Shown one piece after another: positions 7,497-16,604 of a stretch of 35,173 bases of DNA. The notes beneath the pieces were generated by a model. The model had not been told where the DNA came from. It searched no databases and worked only from the letters and a program-made list of their open reading frames with translations. Origin of the DNA: Acidimicrobiaceae bacterium (GTDB lineage: Bacteria > Actinomycetota > Acidimicrobiia > Acidimicrobiales > RAAP-2); contig DAHVAJ010000115.1 in NCBI GenBank assembly GCA_027314705.1, positions 1 through 35,173 of the forward strand, given 5' to 3'. Position 1 is the stretch's first letter; every line of letters starts with the position of its first letter. The translations under genes were made by a program, and so were the position numbers.

Positions 7497-7502
7497 AAGA
7501 TA
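7497..7502 (-). promoter_or_regulatory. possible -10 element TATCTT for the small membrane protein
   Basis: On the minus strand GGGTATCTT fits GGTAnnnT. It predicts a start near 7489 and a leader of about 62 nt. A perfect DnaA box overlaps the corresponding -35 region. Confidence 0.3.
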
Positions 7503-7515
7503 CCCGGTGGGCAAG

Positions 7516-7524
7516 TTATCCACA
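7516..7524 (+). promoter_or_regulatory. single consensus DnaA box TTATCCACA
   Basis: The nine bases match the DnaA box consensus exactly. No second good box or AT-rich unwinding element is seen nearby, so this is not an origin. It lies in the 184-base gap between the end of the ABC operon and the small membrane protein gene, roughly at the -35 position of the latter. Confidence 0.5.
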
Positions 7525-7611
7525 TGCCCGAATGTGTTGTTACTCGGATGAGCGAACCCGTCACCGGTTTTCCTCCCCTCAATCACGTGGACGCGCCGCC
7601 GGCGCCCGCGG

Positions 7612-8634
7612 TCAGGTCGGTGCAGGTGCCTGGTCGGCCGGCGCCGGTGTGCCGTGGAGCGGGAAATGGCAGGCTACCTGGTGGCCCGGCGCGATCTCCC
7701 GGAGCGGGGGCTCCTCGGCGGCGCAGCGCTCCTGCGCATACGGACACCGGGTACGGAACCGGCAGCCCGAGGGCGGGTCGAGCGGTGAGGGGAGCTCGCC
7801 GCTCAGGGCCGGCTGGAGCTCCTGGGCATCCGGGTCGGGCTCGGGGATGGAGGCGAGCAGCGCCTCGGTGTAGGGATGGGCGGCCTGACGGTAGAGCTCG
7901 TCGGAGCCCGCCACCTCGACGAGCTTGCCCAGGTACATGACGGCCACCCGGTCGCTGACGGTCTTCACGACGGCCAGGTCGTGGGCGATGAACACCATGG
8001 TGAGGGAGAAGCGCTCCTTCAGGTCGGCCAGGAGGTTGAGGATCTGGGCCTGGACGGAGACGTCGAGGGCCGAGACCGGCTCGTCGCAGATGAGCAGCTC
8101 CGGGTCGGCCATGAGGGCCCGGGCGATGCTGATGCGCTGGCACTGGCCGCCGGAGAACTCCTGGGGCCGACGGTCGCCGGAGCTGTCGGGGTCGATCCCG
8201 ACCGCCTCGAGCATCTCCCGAACCTTCTGGTCCCGTTCCGCCTTCGTCCCGCGGCCCCAGATCACGAGCGGTTCGGCCACGATGTCCCGGACCCTCCGGC
8301 GCGGGTTGAGCGAGGAGATGGGGTCCTGGAAGATCATCTGGATCTTGGTGCGGAGCTGACGGAGCCGCCGGCCGGTGAGGGCGGTGAGGTCCTCGCCCCG
8401 GTAGACGATGGTGCCGGCGGTGGCCGGCTGCACCTGGACGAGCGTGCGGCCGGTGGTCGACTTGCCGCAGCCTGACTCGCCCACGAGGCCCAGGGTCTCC
8501 CCCCTGCGCACCTGGAAGGTCACGCCGGAGACGGCCTGGACCCGCTGGCGGCCCGTCTTGAACTCGACCACGAGGTCCCGCACGTCGAGGACGAGGTCGT
8601 CGGTGCCGGGAACGGTGTCGGAGACGGTCGTCAT
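7612..8634 (-). CDS. peptide-type ABC transporter ATPase (DppF/OppF-like)
   Basis: The protein has 340 residues. Walker A is GESGCGKST, the Q-loop [11 protein letters not shown], the signature FSGGQCQRI, Walker [13 protein letters not shown] and the switch His is in FIAHDLAVV. The C-terminal oligopeptide-transporter extension carries the cysteine motif [15 protein letters not shown], which in related Dpp ATPases can hold an iron-sulfur cluster. It pairs with the upstream ATPase as a heterodimer that powers import. The ATG at 8634 lies 2 bases after the stop of that gene, so the two are translationally linked. It is the last gene of the operon; no clear intrinsic terminator follows. Confidence 0.93.
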   Translation of the reverse strand: MTTVSDTVPGTDDLVLDVRDLVVEFKTGRQRVQAVSGVTFQVRRGETLGLVGESGCGKSTTGRTLVQVQPATAGTIVYRGEDLTALTGRRLRQLRTKIQMIFQDPISSLNPRRRVRDIVAEPLVIWGRGTKAERDQKVREMLEAVGIDPDSSGDRRPQEFSGGQCQRISIARALMADPELLICDEPVSALDVSVQAQILNLLADLKERFSLTMVFIAHDLAVVKTVSDRVAVMYLGKLVEVAGSDELYRQAAHPYTEALLASIPEPDPDAQELQPALSGELPSPLDPPSGCRFRTRCPYAQERCAAEEPPLREIAPGHQVACHFPLHGTPAPADQAPAPT

Positions 8635-8636
8635 CG

Positions 8637-9848
8637 CTACGCCTCGGCCTCCGTCTCGCCGCCCGCCGTCGGGCCGTCCCCCGACCCGGGTGCGGCGGCG
8701 TCGGTGCCTCCGGACGCAGCCTGTGCGGTGGCGGTCGCCGTGTCTCCCGGCCCGTCCGGGAGGGTCGTGGCCGCCGCGCCGTTGCCCGCCACCGGGGCCG
8801 GTGCGGTCGAGACCCCGTTGACCAGGGGGAACCAGCAGGCGAAGAGGTGGTCGGGGGACCCGGCCGTCCGCAGCGGTGGCTCGGCCTCGAGGCACTTGGT
8901 CTGGGCGTAGGGGCAGCGCGGGGCGAAGCGGCATCCCTTGGGAGGGTGGATGAGGTCGGGCGGACGGCCCGGGATGGCCGTGAGCCGGGTGCCGGCGGGG
9001 TCGGCCAATCGGGGGATCGACTCCATGAGGGCCTTCGTGTAGGGCATGTGGGTGTCGTGGAAGAGCGTGTCCGCCGGGGCCCGCTCGACGATGCGGCCGG
9101 CGTACATGACGATGATCTCGTCGGCCCGGCTGGCCACGACGCCGAGGTCGTGGGTGACGAGGATGACGGCCATGTGCCGTTCGCGCTGGAGGTCGCCCAG
9201 CAGGTCGAGGATCTGGGCCTGGACGGTCACGTCGAGGCCGGTGGTGGGCTCGTCGGCCAGGACCAGGCGGGGGGCGCAGGCCAGGGCGATGGCGATCATG
9301 ACCCGTTGGCGCATCCCTCCGGACAGTTGGAACGGGTACCACCGCACCCGCTCCTCGGGGGAGGGGATGCCGACCGAGCGAAGCAGCTCCACGGCGGTGG
9401 AGGCGGCCTCCTTCTTGTCCATGTCGAGGTGGAGGAGGAGCGACTCGGTGATCTGCTTGCCGATCCGCTTGACCGGATTGAGTGCGGTCATCGGGTCCTG
9501 GAAGATCATGCTGAGCTCGGCGCCCCACACCTGGCGGAGCTCGGACGGCTTCATGGCCGTGAGCTCGTGCCCGGCGAAGTGGACGGTGCCGCTGCGGAGG
9601 ACGTCGTGCGGTGGGAGCAGGCCCATGATCGACCGGGACAGGACCGTCTTGCCCGAGCCGGACTCGCCGACGATGCCGAGCGTGGTGCCGGCCTGCAGCT
9701 CGAAGGAGACACCGTCCACGGCCCGTACCGTCCCCCGGGTGGTCCGGAAGGCGGTATGCAGGTCCTCGACGGCGAGGAGCGGTCCGCCGCCGTCGTGCAC
9801 GTCCTTGAATTCGAGGGTGCGGCCCCGCGTCCGACGGACGGCGCTCAC
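8637..9848 (-). CDS. peptide-type ABC transporter ATPase (DppD/OppD-like)
   Basis: The protein has 403 residues. Walker A is GESGSGKTV, the Q-loop [11 protein letters not shown], the signature LSGGMRQRV, Walker [13 protein letters not shown] and the switch His is in VTHDLGV. The C-terminal extension has [15 protein letters not shown], followed by a poorly conserved Ala/Thr/Gly-rich tail of about 70 residues that is longer than usual. The start is GTG 9848, which overlaps the stop of the upstream permease gene as GTGA; a longer in-frame reading to 10007 would run deep into the permease gene and is rejected. The protein forms the nucleotide-binding heterodimer with the next gene product. Confidence 0.92.
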   Translation of the reverse strand: MSAVRRTRGRTLEFKDVHDGGGPLLAVEDLHTAFRTTRGTVRAVDGVSFELQAGTTLGIVGESGSGKTVLSRSIMGLLPPHDVLRSGTVHFAGHELTAMKPSELRQVWGAELSMIFQDPMTALNPVKRIGKQITESLLLHLDMDKKEAASTAVELLRSVGIPSPEERVRWYPFQLSGGMRQRVMIAIALACAPRLVLADEPTTGLDVTVQAQILDLLGDLQRERHMAVILVTHDLGVVASRADEIIVMYAGRIVERAPADTLFHDTHMPYTKALMESIPRLADPAGTRLTAIPGRPPDLIHPPKGCRFAPRCPYAQTKCLEAEPPLRTAGSPDHLFACWFPLVNGVSTAPAPVAGNGAAATTLPDGPGDTATATAQAASGGTDAAAPGSGDGPTAGGETEAEA

Positions 9849-10804
9849 AGCAGGCCTTCGCGGATGTCGAAGCGCTGCCGGAGGCGGTCGCCGATGAGGT
9901 TGATCGAGAGCAGGAGCAGGAACATGCACAGGGAGGGCCACAGCAGGATGAGCGGGTTGATGGAGATGTTCCCGTTCGAGGTTCCCTCGGAGATGAGGTT
10001 GCCCCACGACGGCGTGGGGAGCTTCACCGACAGCCCGAGGAAGGCCAACGAGCCCTCGATGACGATGACCCCGGCCACGGTGATGAGGCCGAACGTCAGC
10101 GCCACCGGAACCACGTTGGGCAGGATCTCGCGGAAGAGGATGCGCGGCGTGGTGGCGCCCATGGTCTTGGCCGCGATGACGAAGTCGCGGTTGGCGAACG
10201 AGAGGCTGGACGCCCGCACGACCCGGAAGAGCAGGGGGATGGTGCCCACCCCGATGATGATGGTGATCTTCCAGAGCGACTGGCCCCAGAAGGCCACGAT
10301 GGCGATGACGGCCACGATCGCCGGATAGGCCAGGATGACGAAGGAGAGGGCGTTGAGGGAGCCGTCGACCGCGCCGCCGAGGTACCCGGAGACGAGCCCG
10401 CCCGTGCCGCCGACGGCCATGCCGATGGCCACCGACACGAAGCCCACGATGAGGGAGACCCGGGCCCCGAAGACCAGCCGGGACAGGAGGTCGCGGCCGA
10501 GGTCGTCCGTGCCCAGCAGGTAGTGGAAGGAGGGACCCTGGTTGATGGCGTTGTAGTTCTGGAAGTTCGGGTTGTGGAGCGGGAGGACGTTGGCGAAGAT
10601 GGCCGCCAGGGCCACGACGGCCACCCAGGCCAGGGCCAGCCAGAAGAGGATGCCGAGGGGCCGGCGCAGCAGGATGTCGTCGGAGTCGAGCGCCTCCGAT
10701 TGGCGCGACACGACCAGCTCGTCCGTGGCCGCCATCCCCGGGAAGCGGTCGCCGAGCAGCTGGTCGGCGGCGTGGGTCGAGGCGAGCTCGCGATCGTCAG
10801 GCAT
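9845..10804 (-). CDS. peptide-type ABC transporter permease (DppC/OppC-like)
   Basis: The protein has 319 residues. An N-terminal cytoplasmic segment and first helix (ILFWLALAWVAVVALAAIFA) precede the family marker GTDDLGRDLLSRLVFGARVS and a block of five more helices. The ATPase-coupling loop reads MGATTPRILFREILPNVVPV, close to the EAA-loop pattern. It forms the membrane channel with the DppB-like permease. The ATG at 10804 lies three bases after the upstream stop, with GGGGGTGA overlapping that stop as ribosome site. The transported compound cannot be read from the sequence. Confidence 0.94.
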   Translation of the reverse strand: MPDDRELASTHAADQLLGDRFPGMAATDELVVSRQSEALDSDDILLRRPLGILFWLALAWVAVVALAAIFANVLPLHNPNFQNYNAINQGPSFHYLLGTDDLGRDLLSRLVFGARVSLIVGFVSVAIGMAVGGTGGLVSGYLGGAVDGSLNALSFVILAYPAIVAVIAIVAFWGQSLWKITIIIGVGTIPLLFRVVRASSLSFANRDFVIAAKTMGATTPRILFREILPNVVPVALTFGLITVAGVIVIEGSLAFLGLSVKLPTPSWGNLISEGTSNGNISINPLILLWPSLCMFLLLLSINLIGDRLRQRFDIREGLL

Positions 10805-10807
10805 GGA

Positions 10808-11752
10808 TCACCCCCTCGACACTCGTGGATCGACCACCGTGAAGAGGAAGTCCACGATGAACTGGAGGATGACGTAGGCCAGGGCCACCACCAGCGAGAT
10901 GCCCTGGACGACCAGGTAGTCGCGTTGGTTGACGGCCTGGACCAACGAGAACCCGATGCCGCTCAGGGCGAAGAGGTACTCGACGATGAACGTGCCGGCG
11001 ATGAGGCCGCCGATGTTGACGCCGGCGGCGGCGAGCAGCGAGAACGTCGAGGGGCGGAAGGCGTGGCGCCACATGATGCGCCGGTTCGACAGACCCTTGG
11101 ACCGGGCCATGGTGATGAAGTCCTGCTGCAGCGTGCTGATGAGGTCCGACCGCAACAGCCGGTAGTAGACCGCGATCGAACCGAAGGTGATGGCCACCGA
11201 TGGAAGGATCATGTGCTGGAGATTGGCCCACGGGTCCTGGGTGAGTGGCACGAAGCCCGTGGCCGGGAACCAGTTGAGCCCCACCGCGAACACGGCGACC
11301 AGGATAGGGGCGATGACGAAGGGGGGCAGGGCCAGGAGCCCGAAGGTCCCGGTGGTGGCCACGTTGTCCACCGGGCGGTTGGGCCGGCGGGAGGTGAACA
11401 GGGCCAGGGGGATGGCCACGGCGAAGGCGATGATCTGGGAGATGACGATCAGTTCGAGATCGATGGGGAACCCGGTGGCCAGGATGTGGACGACCGACTC
11501 GTGGTTGAGGTACGACTGGCCGAGGTTGCCGTGGAAGACGGCGGTGAGCCAGGTCGTGTACTGCTGCCAGAGGGGCTTGTTGAGCCCGAGCTGCTTGAGG
11601 AGGATGGCCCGGTTCTGGGCGGTGTCGTTGGGCCCGAGGATGGTGACCGACGGGTCGCCGGGGAGGAGATGGACGAGCAGGAAGGCCAGGATCGAGATGA
11701 TGAAGGCCACCACCACCAATTGGATGCTGCGGCGCAGGAAGTACTTGCCCAT
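10808..11752 (-). CDS. peptide-type ABC transporter permease (DppB/OppB-like)
   Basis: The protein has 314 residues. It begins MGKYFLRRSIQLVVVAFIIS with the first helix and the usual LVHLLPGDP motif. A periplasm-facing segment (LGLNKPLWQQYTTWL) and five further helices follow, with the coupling loop MARSKGLSNRRIMWRHAFRP. Size and layout match DppB/OppB permeases. The gene is 36 bases downstream of the binding-protein gene and 3 bases upstream of the second permease gene, in one operon. Confidence 0.94.
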   Translation of the reverse strand: MGKYFLRRSIQLVVVAFIISILAFLLVHLLPGDPSVTILGPNDTAQNRAILLKQLGLNKPLWQQYTTWLTAVFHGNLGQSYLNHESVVHILATGFPIDLELIVISQIIAFAVAIPLALFTSRRPNRPVDNVATTGTFGLLALPPFVIAPILVAVFAVGLNWFPATGFVPLTQDPWANLQHMILPSVAITFGSIAVYYRLLRSDLISTLQQDFITMARSKGLSNRRIMWRHAFRPSTFSLLAAAGVNIGGLIAGTFIVEYLFALSGIGFSLVQAVNQRDYLVVQGISLVVALAYVILQFIVDFLFTVVDPRVSRG

Positions 11753-11788
11753 CGGGTGCGTCGGCCTCGGTGCGTCGTCTCGGGACGG

Positions 11789-13468
11789 TCAGCCCGCCAG
11801 CCAGATCTGGGCCGGCCAGAAGATGCCCTCTTGGAAGGAGTACTGGGGCTTCCCGCTCGGGAGGGTGGCGTTGTCGAAGTTCTGCACCCGGTCCTGGGCC
11901 ACTTCCGAGAAGAGGTACTGGTTGAGCCAGAGGTAGGGCAGCTGCTGGGCCAACTGGTCGTTGACCGTCTGGTAGGCCTTGACCCGGGTGGCCTGGTCGG
12001 TGGTGTGGCGCCCGGTGAGCATGGCTTGCTCGATGACCGGGTCGTCCATGCGGGTGAAGTTGAGGCCGATGCTTCCGATCGGGGAGATGGTCGTCGTGCT
12101 CCACCAGACGTAGTTGAGGTCGGGGTTGATGGCGCCGAACTGCGCCAGGGTGGCCGCCTGGAACTCGCCGGTCACGAAGTCGGTGATGAGGTTGGCCTGC
12201 TGGATCTCGTTGACCGAGACGTTGAAGCCGACCTGGTTCCACATCTGCTGGACGACCTGGACCACCTTGGCCAGGTACGGGTCGGTGACGGTGAGGAGCT
12301 CGAGGGACGGGGTCCCGTGCTTGGCCTTGTAGGCGGCGACCAGCTGGCGGGCGGCGGACGGGTCGTAGCCGGGGTAGCCGGTGTTCCCGTAGTAGGGCGA
12401 GCCGGGGAGGAAGATGCCGTCGAGCGGCTTGGCGAAGCCGGCCCCGAAGAGCTTCTGGAGGACGGTCACGTTGAGGCTCTTGGCCAGGGCCTGGCGGATG
12501 GTCAGGTCGTTGGTCGGGGGGGTGACCATGTTGAGCATCAGGCAGGCCACGGTGGGCTCGCCCAGCACCCCGGTGCGGCTGTCCACCAGCTGGTAGCCGG
12601 ACTGGCCCTGGAAGTTGACGATGGTGTTGGCGTCGGACGAGATGATCATGTCGACCCCGCCGGTGCGGAGGGTGGCCTCCCGCTGGGTGGTGTCGGGGAT
12701 CGGCTTGAAGGTGATCTGGTCCAGGTAGGGGAGCCCGGAGCGCCAGTAGTTCGGGTTGCGGGTGGCCGTGAAGTGGTCGTTGGGCTGCCACGAGGAGTAC
12801 ACGAACGGCCCGGTGCCCACCGGGGTCGCGTTGGCCGTCCCGCTCTGGACCTGCTTGATCATGGCCTCGCCCACCACGTAGCCCACCTGGGTGGTGAGCC
12901 CGGCCGGGAAGTACGGGTTCGGCGCCTCGAGCTGGTAGACGATCGTCATGCCGTCGGGGACGGTCACCCCGGTGATCTGCGCGAGGGCCGGCCCGGCCAG
13001 CAGCGAGGACTTGAGGGCGTCGAAGTTGGCCTTGACGACGGCCGAGGTGAGGGCCGATCCGTCGTTGAACTTCACGTTGGGACGGAGCGTGAGCGTCCAG
13101 GCGTCGTAGGTGCTGTTGGGCGTCATCGACTGGGCCAGGTACGGCACGATCGTGCCGTCGGCGGCGATGGCCATGAGCGGGTCGTAGATGGCGTTGGCGT
13201 AGAGGAACCCGTTCGTGTCCCAGTGGTTGTTGGGCGGGTAGAAGCCGTCGATCTCGGCGATGGTCCCGACCGTGAGGGTTCCGCCCCGCACCGGGGGGCC
13301 GGAGCCCACGCCGGGTTTGCCACCCGACGACGTCGTGCTCGTGGTCGACGTTGAGGAGGAGCAGCCGGTCAGGAGGCCCCCGGCCGCACCCCCGAGCACG
13401 ACCGCCCCTCCAGCGACGGCGCCCCGGGAGAGGAAGGTGCGGCGGGTGATCTCGTTGGCTCTCGTCAC
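11789..13468 (-). CDS. extracellular solute-binding lipoprotein, family 5, Tat-exported
   Basis: The protein has 559 residues. The N-terminus has a Tat motif (ITRRTFLSRG), a hydrophobic stretch rich in Gly/Ala/Val and the lipobox LTGC, so it should be exported folded and anchored by lipid at about Cys33. A Ser/Thr linker leads into the family 5 binding domain (RGGTLTVGTIAEIDGF, IYDPLMAIAADG, TLTLRPNVKFNDGSALT). Family 5 proteins bind peptides, nickel chelates, sugars or other small molecules; the ligand here is unknown. GTG 13468 is chosen because GGGGGAG lies just upstream and the Tat motif follows directly. The gene heads the importer operon. A possible -10, TAGGGT, lies about 120 bases upstream. 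Confidence 0.94.
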   Translation of the reverse strand: MTRANEITRRTFLSRGAVAGGAVVLGGAAGGLLTGCSSSTSTTSTTSSGGKPGVGSGPPVRGGTLTVGTIAEIDGFYPPNNHWDTNGFLYANAIYDPLMAIAADGTIVPYLAQSMTPNSTYDAWTLTLRPNVKFNDGSALTSAVVKANFDALKSSLLAGPALAQITGVTVPDGMTIVYQLEAPNPYFPAGLTTQVGYVVGEAMIKQVQSGTANATPVGTGPFVYSSWQPNDHFTATRNPNYWRSGLPYLDQITFKPIPDTTQREATLRTGGVDMIISSDANTIVNFQGQSGYQLVDSRTGVLGEPTVACLMLNMVTPPTNDLTIRQALAKSLNVTVLQKLFGAGFAKPLDGIFLPGSPYYGNTGYPGYDPSAARQLVAAYKAKHGTPSLELLTVTDPYLAKVVQVVQQMWNQVGFNVSVNEIQQANLITDFVTGEFQAATLAQFGAINPDLNYVWWSTTTISPIGSIGLNFTRMDDPVIEQAMLTGRHTTDQATRVKAYQTVNDQLAQQLPYLWLNQYLFSEVAQDRVQNFDNATLPSGKPQYSFQEGIFWPAQIWLAG

Positions 13469-13586
13469 TGGTCTCCCCCTAACTGGCCGTCCCGACCGTC
13501 CGATGGGGACGGGCCCCCGGACGCCCGACCTCGTTCGGACCGCTGGCCACTGACTCTGCCACAGCCGGCGCTCCCCGTGGGGCCGC

Positions 13587-13592
13587 ACCCTA
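13587..13592 (-). promoter_or_regulatory. possible -10 element TAGGGT for the ABC importer operon
   Basis: On the minus strand CACTAGGGT fits TAnnnT and predicts a start near 13580 and a leader of about 110 nt to the GTG at 13468. No -35 is seen. The gap 13469-13666 is the divergent control region between the importer operon and the glycosyltransferase gene. Confidence 0.3.
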
Positions 13593-13653
13593 GTGCCAGG
13601 TCCGGCCGCGGTCCACGGATCCGGGGGGAAGTCACCCGGCGTACGCCGCTGGG

Positions 13654-13659
13654 TACCAT
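13654..13659 (+). promoter_or_regulatory. -10 element TACCAT, leaderless start of the GT-C gene
   Basis: GGGTACCAT ends exactly 7 bases before the ATG at 13667, so transcription should begin at or within a base of the start codon. The same hexamer and spacing occur at uvrB. Confidence 0.6.
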
Positions 13660-13666
13660 GCCACCC

Positions 13667-15364
13667 ATGGACGCTCCGCCCTCAGGGTCCGGCACCGTCT
13701 CCGACGCGGCCGAGGACGCCCCGGTCCGCGACGCGGCTGCCGCGGTGGCCGCCGGTCGCGCCCCGGCCGCGGGGGTGCCGGTCCCGCCCGACGCAACGGC
13801 CGCCCCGGTCGCGACGGAGGATCCCGAGGGGTCGCCCTTCGGTCCCCGGACCCGGGCCGTGCTGGCCACCGGCGTGGTGCTGGCGCTCGTGGCCGGCCTC
13901 GTGCTCCGGTTCTGGACCCGGTCGGATCTGTGGCTCGACGAGGCCCTCACGGTGAACATCGCCCGCCGGCCCCTGCACGAACTGCCGTCGCTCCTCCGCC
14001 ACGACGGGGCCCCACCGCTCTACTACGTCATGCTCCACTTCTGGATGGGTGCCTTCGGCACCTCGGACCTCGCCGTCCGTTCGCTGTCGGGCGTGATCGG
14101 GGTCATCACCGTTCCGCTGGCGTGGCTGGCCGGCAAGCGACTCGGGGGTCGCACGGTGGCCTGGGGGACCATGCTGCTCGTGGCCACGTCGCCCTTCGCC
14201 GTGCGCTACGACACCGAGAACCGCATGTACGCGCTGGTGGCCCTGCTCACCGTGCTCGGATTCCTGGCCCTCGACCGCGCCCTGCGCCGTCCCGCGGCCG
14301 GCAACCTGGTGGCGGTGGCAGCGGTGTCCGCGCTCCTCCTGTACACGCACTACTGGGCCCTGTACCTGCTGGCCACCACCTTCCTCTGGCTCGCCTACCA
14401 GGCCTGGCGGGGTCGGCCCGAGTGGCGGCGGGGTGCCTGGTCGGCCCTGGTGGCCGGGGTGGTGGGCTGCCTGACCTTCCTGCCCTGGTTGCCCACCTTC
14501 ATCTTCCAGTCCCGCCACACCGGCACCCCGTGGGCGATGCCGGCGACGTTCGCCGCCATGGTGAACGCGGTGGCCTCCTTCGCCGGCGGGAGCACCAGCC
14601 AGGGACGGGCCCTCGCCCTGGCCTTCTTCGCCCTCGCCGGCCTGGCCCTGTTCGGTCTGGCCGTGGACCGGCGCCACGTCGACGTCGATCTCCGCACCCG
14701 GCCCCCGGGCCGCCCGCTCACCATCGTGGTGGCGGGCACCCTGGCCCTGGCCATCATCGGGGGCTTCGCGTCGAAGAGCGCCTTCGACGCCCGGTACGCC
14801 TCCGTCGTCTTCATCCCGCTCCTCCTCCTCGTGGCCCTCGGACTGACCGTCTTCCGCGACCGGCGGATCCGCACCGGGGTCCTGGCCGGGGCGGCCGTCC
14901 TCGGATTGGCCGCGTCGGTGTCCAACATCTGGACCAACCGGACCCAGGCCGGGGAGGTGGCGACGGCCATCGCCGCCTCCGGTCGTCCCGGCGACGTCGT
15001 CGCCTACTGTCCGGACCAGCTCGGCCCGGCGGTCGACCGGCTGCTCCCGGCCGGCCGCTACCGGCAGATCACCTTCCCGCGTGGCACCGGACCGGCCATC
15101 ATCAACTGGGTCGACTACGCGGCCGCCGTCCGGGCCGCCTCGCCCCTCACCTTCGCCCAGCACGTCGAGGCCATGGCCGCCGGCGGCCACCAGGTCTTCG
15201 TGGTGTGGGCCCCGGGGTACCAGTCCTACGGGGTCCGGTGCGAGGGGATCGTCCAGACCCTCCAGGCCGACCCCGCGTACCACGCCACCGGCCTGGTGGT
15301 CGGGAACAGCACGACCTTCTACCAGCCGATGTACCTGGTCCGGCTGTCCCCCACGGGGTCCTGA
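13667..15364 (+). CDS. GT-C glycosyltransferase, ArnT/PMT (GT39)-like
   Basis: The protein has 565 residues. A Pro/Ala-rich cytoplasmic tail of about 65 residues precedes a many-helix membrane domain. The first outer loop has LWLDEALTVNIA (about residues 88-99), with the acidic pair expected at the catalytic site of lipid-phosphate-sugar transferases. RHDGAPPLYYVMLHFWMGAFG, given here as its two halves RHDGAPPLYY and VMLHFWMGAFG, follows and is typical of the GT39/PMT_2 group. The C-terminal 150 residues form a soluble outer domain. Such enzymes move a sugar from polyprenyl phosphate to a glycan, lipid or protein outside the membrane. ATG 13667 is preferred because it lies 7 bases from a -10; an in-frame ATG at 13577 would lie upstream of the promoter. 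Acceptor and sugar are unknown. It is followed by a second GT-C gene five bases downstream. Confidence 0.85.
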   Translation: MDAPPSGSGTVSDAAEDAPVRDAAAAVAAGRAPAAGVPVPPDATAAPVATEDPEGSPFGPRTRAVLATGVVLALVAGLVLRFWTRSDLWLDEALTVNIARRPLHELPSLLRHDGAPPLYYVMLHFWMGAFGTSDLAVRSLSGVIGVITVPLAWLAGKRLGGRTVAWGTMLLVATSPFAVRYDTENRMYALVALLTVLGFLALDRALRRPAAGNLVAVAAVSALLLYTHYWALYLLATTFLWLAYQAWRGRPEWRRGAWSALVAGVVGCLTFLPWLPTFIFQSRHTGTPWAMPATFAAMVNAVASFAGGSTSQGRALALAFFALAGLALFGLAVDRRHVDVDLRTRPPGRPLTIVVAGTLALAIIGGFASKSAFDARYASVVFIPLLLLVALGLTVFRDRRIRTGVLAGAAVLGLAASVSNIWTNRTQAGEVATAIAASGRPGDVVAYCPDQLGPAVDRLLPAGRYRQITFPRGTGPAIINWVDYAAAVRAASPLTFAQHVEAMAAGGHQVFVVWAPGYQSYGVRCEGIVQTLQADPAYHATGLVVGNSTTFYQPMYLVRLSPTGS

Positions 15365-15369
15365 CCGGC

Positions 15370-16557
15370 GTGGCCCCTGCGGTCGGCGCGCCGCAGGCGT
15401 CCGCTGCGGCCGCGCCGCCGGCCCCCACCCCGCTGGCCCGGCACCTGCGCACGATGGCCCGCGCCACGGTGGAGGTGCTGCCGGTGTGGCTGGCCGCCCG
15501 CGTCGTCGTGGTGGTCGCCCTGGTCTTCGCCCATCTCTCGGTCGGCACCCTTCGGCCGGACAATGCGGCCGCGGCGAGCCGGGTGCACCAAGGGCTGCTC
15601 GCGTGGGACGCCGGGTGGTACCAGGCCATCGCCGCCCACGGGTACGCCGCGGCCGGACAGCAGTCGCTCCGGTTCTTCCCGCTCTATCCGCTGGTGGCCC
15701 GGGTCGTGGGATGGGTCCCGGGGGTGGGGACCGGCGCGGCGCTCCTGCTCGTGGCCAACGCCGCCGCGCTCCTGGCCCTGGCCGCCCTCCTCGTGCTGAT
15801 CCGGGTCGACCTCGGGGACGACGGCCTCGCCCGCCGGTCGGTCCGGCTCCTGGCCCTGGCCCCCTCCGCCTACGTCTTCGTCCTCGGCTACTCCGACGCC
15901 CTGCTCCTGCTGTCCGCTGTGGTCACGTTCCTCGGGGCCCGTACCGGGCGGTGGTGGTGGGCGGCCGCGGCCGGGCTCGCCGCCGGGGCGGTGCGGCCGG
16001 TCGGGCTGCTCGTCGCCGTCCCCGTGGCCGTGGAGATGTGGCGGGTGCGACGGACCGGAACGGCCCCGCAGTGGGTGGCACGGGTGGCCGCTCTGGCCGC
16101 GCCGCTCGTCGGCACCGGGGCCTTCCTGGTCTGGGTCGGCCACCGCTTCGGCGACCCGTGGCTGCCCGTCACGGTCCAGCAGCAGGGTGGGCACCGCGGG
16201 CCCCTGACCGCGCCCCTGGCCGCCATGTGGCACACCGCCACCGCCGTCCTCCACGGGCACCATCTGGGCAGTGCCCTCCACATCCCGTGGGTGGTGCTGT
16301 CCGTGGTCCTCCTGGTCGTCGCCTTCAGGCGGCTGCCGCCGGCCTACGGGTGCTTCGCCGCCGCCGTCCTGGCCGTGTCGCTCACCAGCGCCAACCTCGA
16401 CTCCTTCGAGCGGTACGCCCTCGGTGCCTTCCCCCTCGTGGTCGCCGCCTCCACCCTGACCGGCCGCAAGCCGGTCGAGCGCACGGTGCTCGCCCTCTCG
16501 GTGCTGGCCATGGCCGGCTACGCCGTCCTGGCGTTCTTCGGCATGGTCGTTCCCTGA
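15370..16557 (+). CDS. PIG-V-like mannosyltransferase (GT-C membrane protein)
   Basis: The protein has 395 residues and about nine to ten hydrophobic segments. The first outer loop has WDAGWYQAIAAHGY (from about residue 79), followed by SLRFFPLYPLVARVVG, the hallmark of the PIG-V/Mannosyl_trans2 family. These enzymes use polyprenyl-phosphate mannose or a similar donor on the outer face of the membrane. GTG 15370 begins five bases after the preceding stop, which suggests coupling. ATG 15454 is a shorter alternative that keeps the first helix. The stop codon lies inside a perfect 28-bp tandem duplication, so the gene end was recently altered without changing the protein. Confidence 0.85.
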   Translation: MAPAVGAPQASAAAAPPAPTPLARHLRTMARATVEVLPVWLAARVVVVVALVFAHLSVGTLRPDNAAAASRVHQGLLAWDAGWYQAIAAHGYAAAGQQSLRFFPLYPLVARVVGWVPGVGTGAALLLVANAAALLALAALLVLIRVDLGDDGLARRSVRLLALAPSAYVFVLGYSDALLLLSAVVTFLGARTGRWWWAAAAGLAAGAVRPVGLLVAVPVAVEMWRVRRTGTAPQWVARVAALAAPLVGTGAFLVWVGHRFGDPWLPVTVQQQGGHRGPLTAPLAAMWHTATAVLHGHHLGSALHIPWVVLSVVLLVVAFRRLPPAYGCFAAAVLAVSLTSANLDSFERYALGAFPLVVAASTLTGRKPVERTVLALSVLAMAGYAVLAFFGMVVP

Positions 16558-16601
16558 GCGACCCGGGCCGGCCGTCGTTCCCTGAGCGACCCGGGCCGGC
16601 C
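16546..16601. repeat. perfect 28-bp tandem duplication over a stop codon
   Basis: Bases 16546-16573 are repeated without mismatch at 16574-16601. The first copy contains the TGA stop of the PIG-V-like gene (16555-16557) and the second is non-coding. Perfect identity in a short array suggests a recent slippage event. Confidence 0.9.
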
Positions 16602-16604
16602 AAA

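Noticed and set aside
7428-7611. Replication origin suggested by the DnaA box
   Set aside because: Only one box is seen, with no cluster, no AT-rich unwinding element and no dnaA/dnaN neighbour.
10523-13354. Long plus-strand open frame opposite the importer permease and binding-protein genes
   Set aside because: The minus-strand genes have clear family motifs and operon spacing; the plus-strand product is compositionally biased and motif-free.
7612-13468. Assigning a specific substrate (dipeptide, nickel, glutathione) to the importer
   Set aside because: Family 5 binding proteins vary widely and no diagnostic ligand motif or metabolic neighbour is present.
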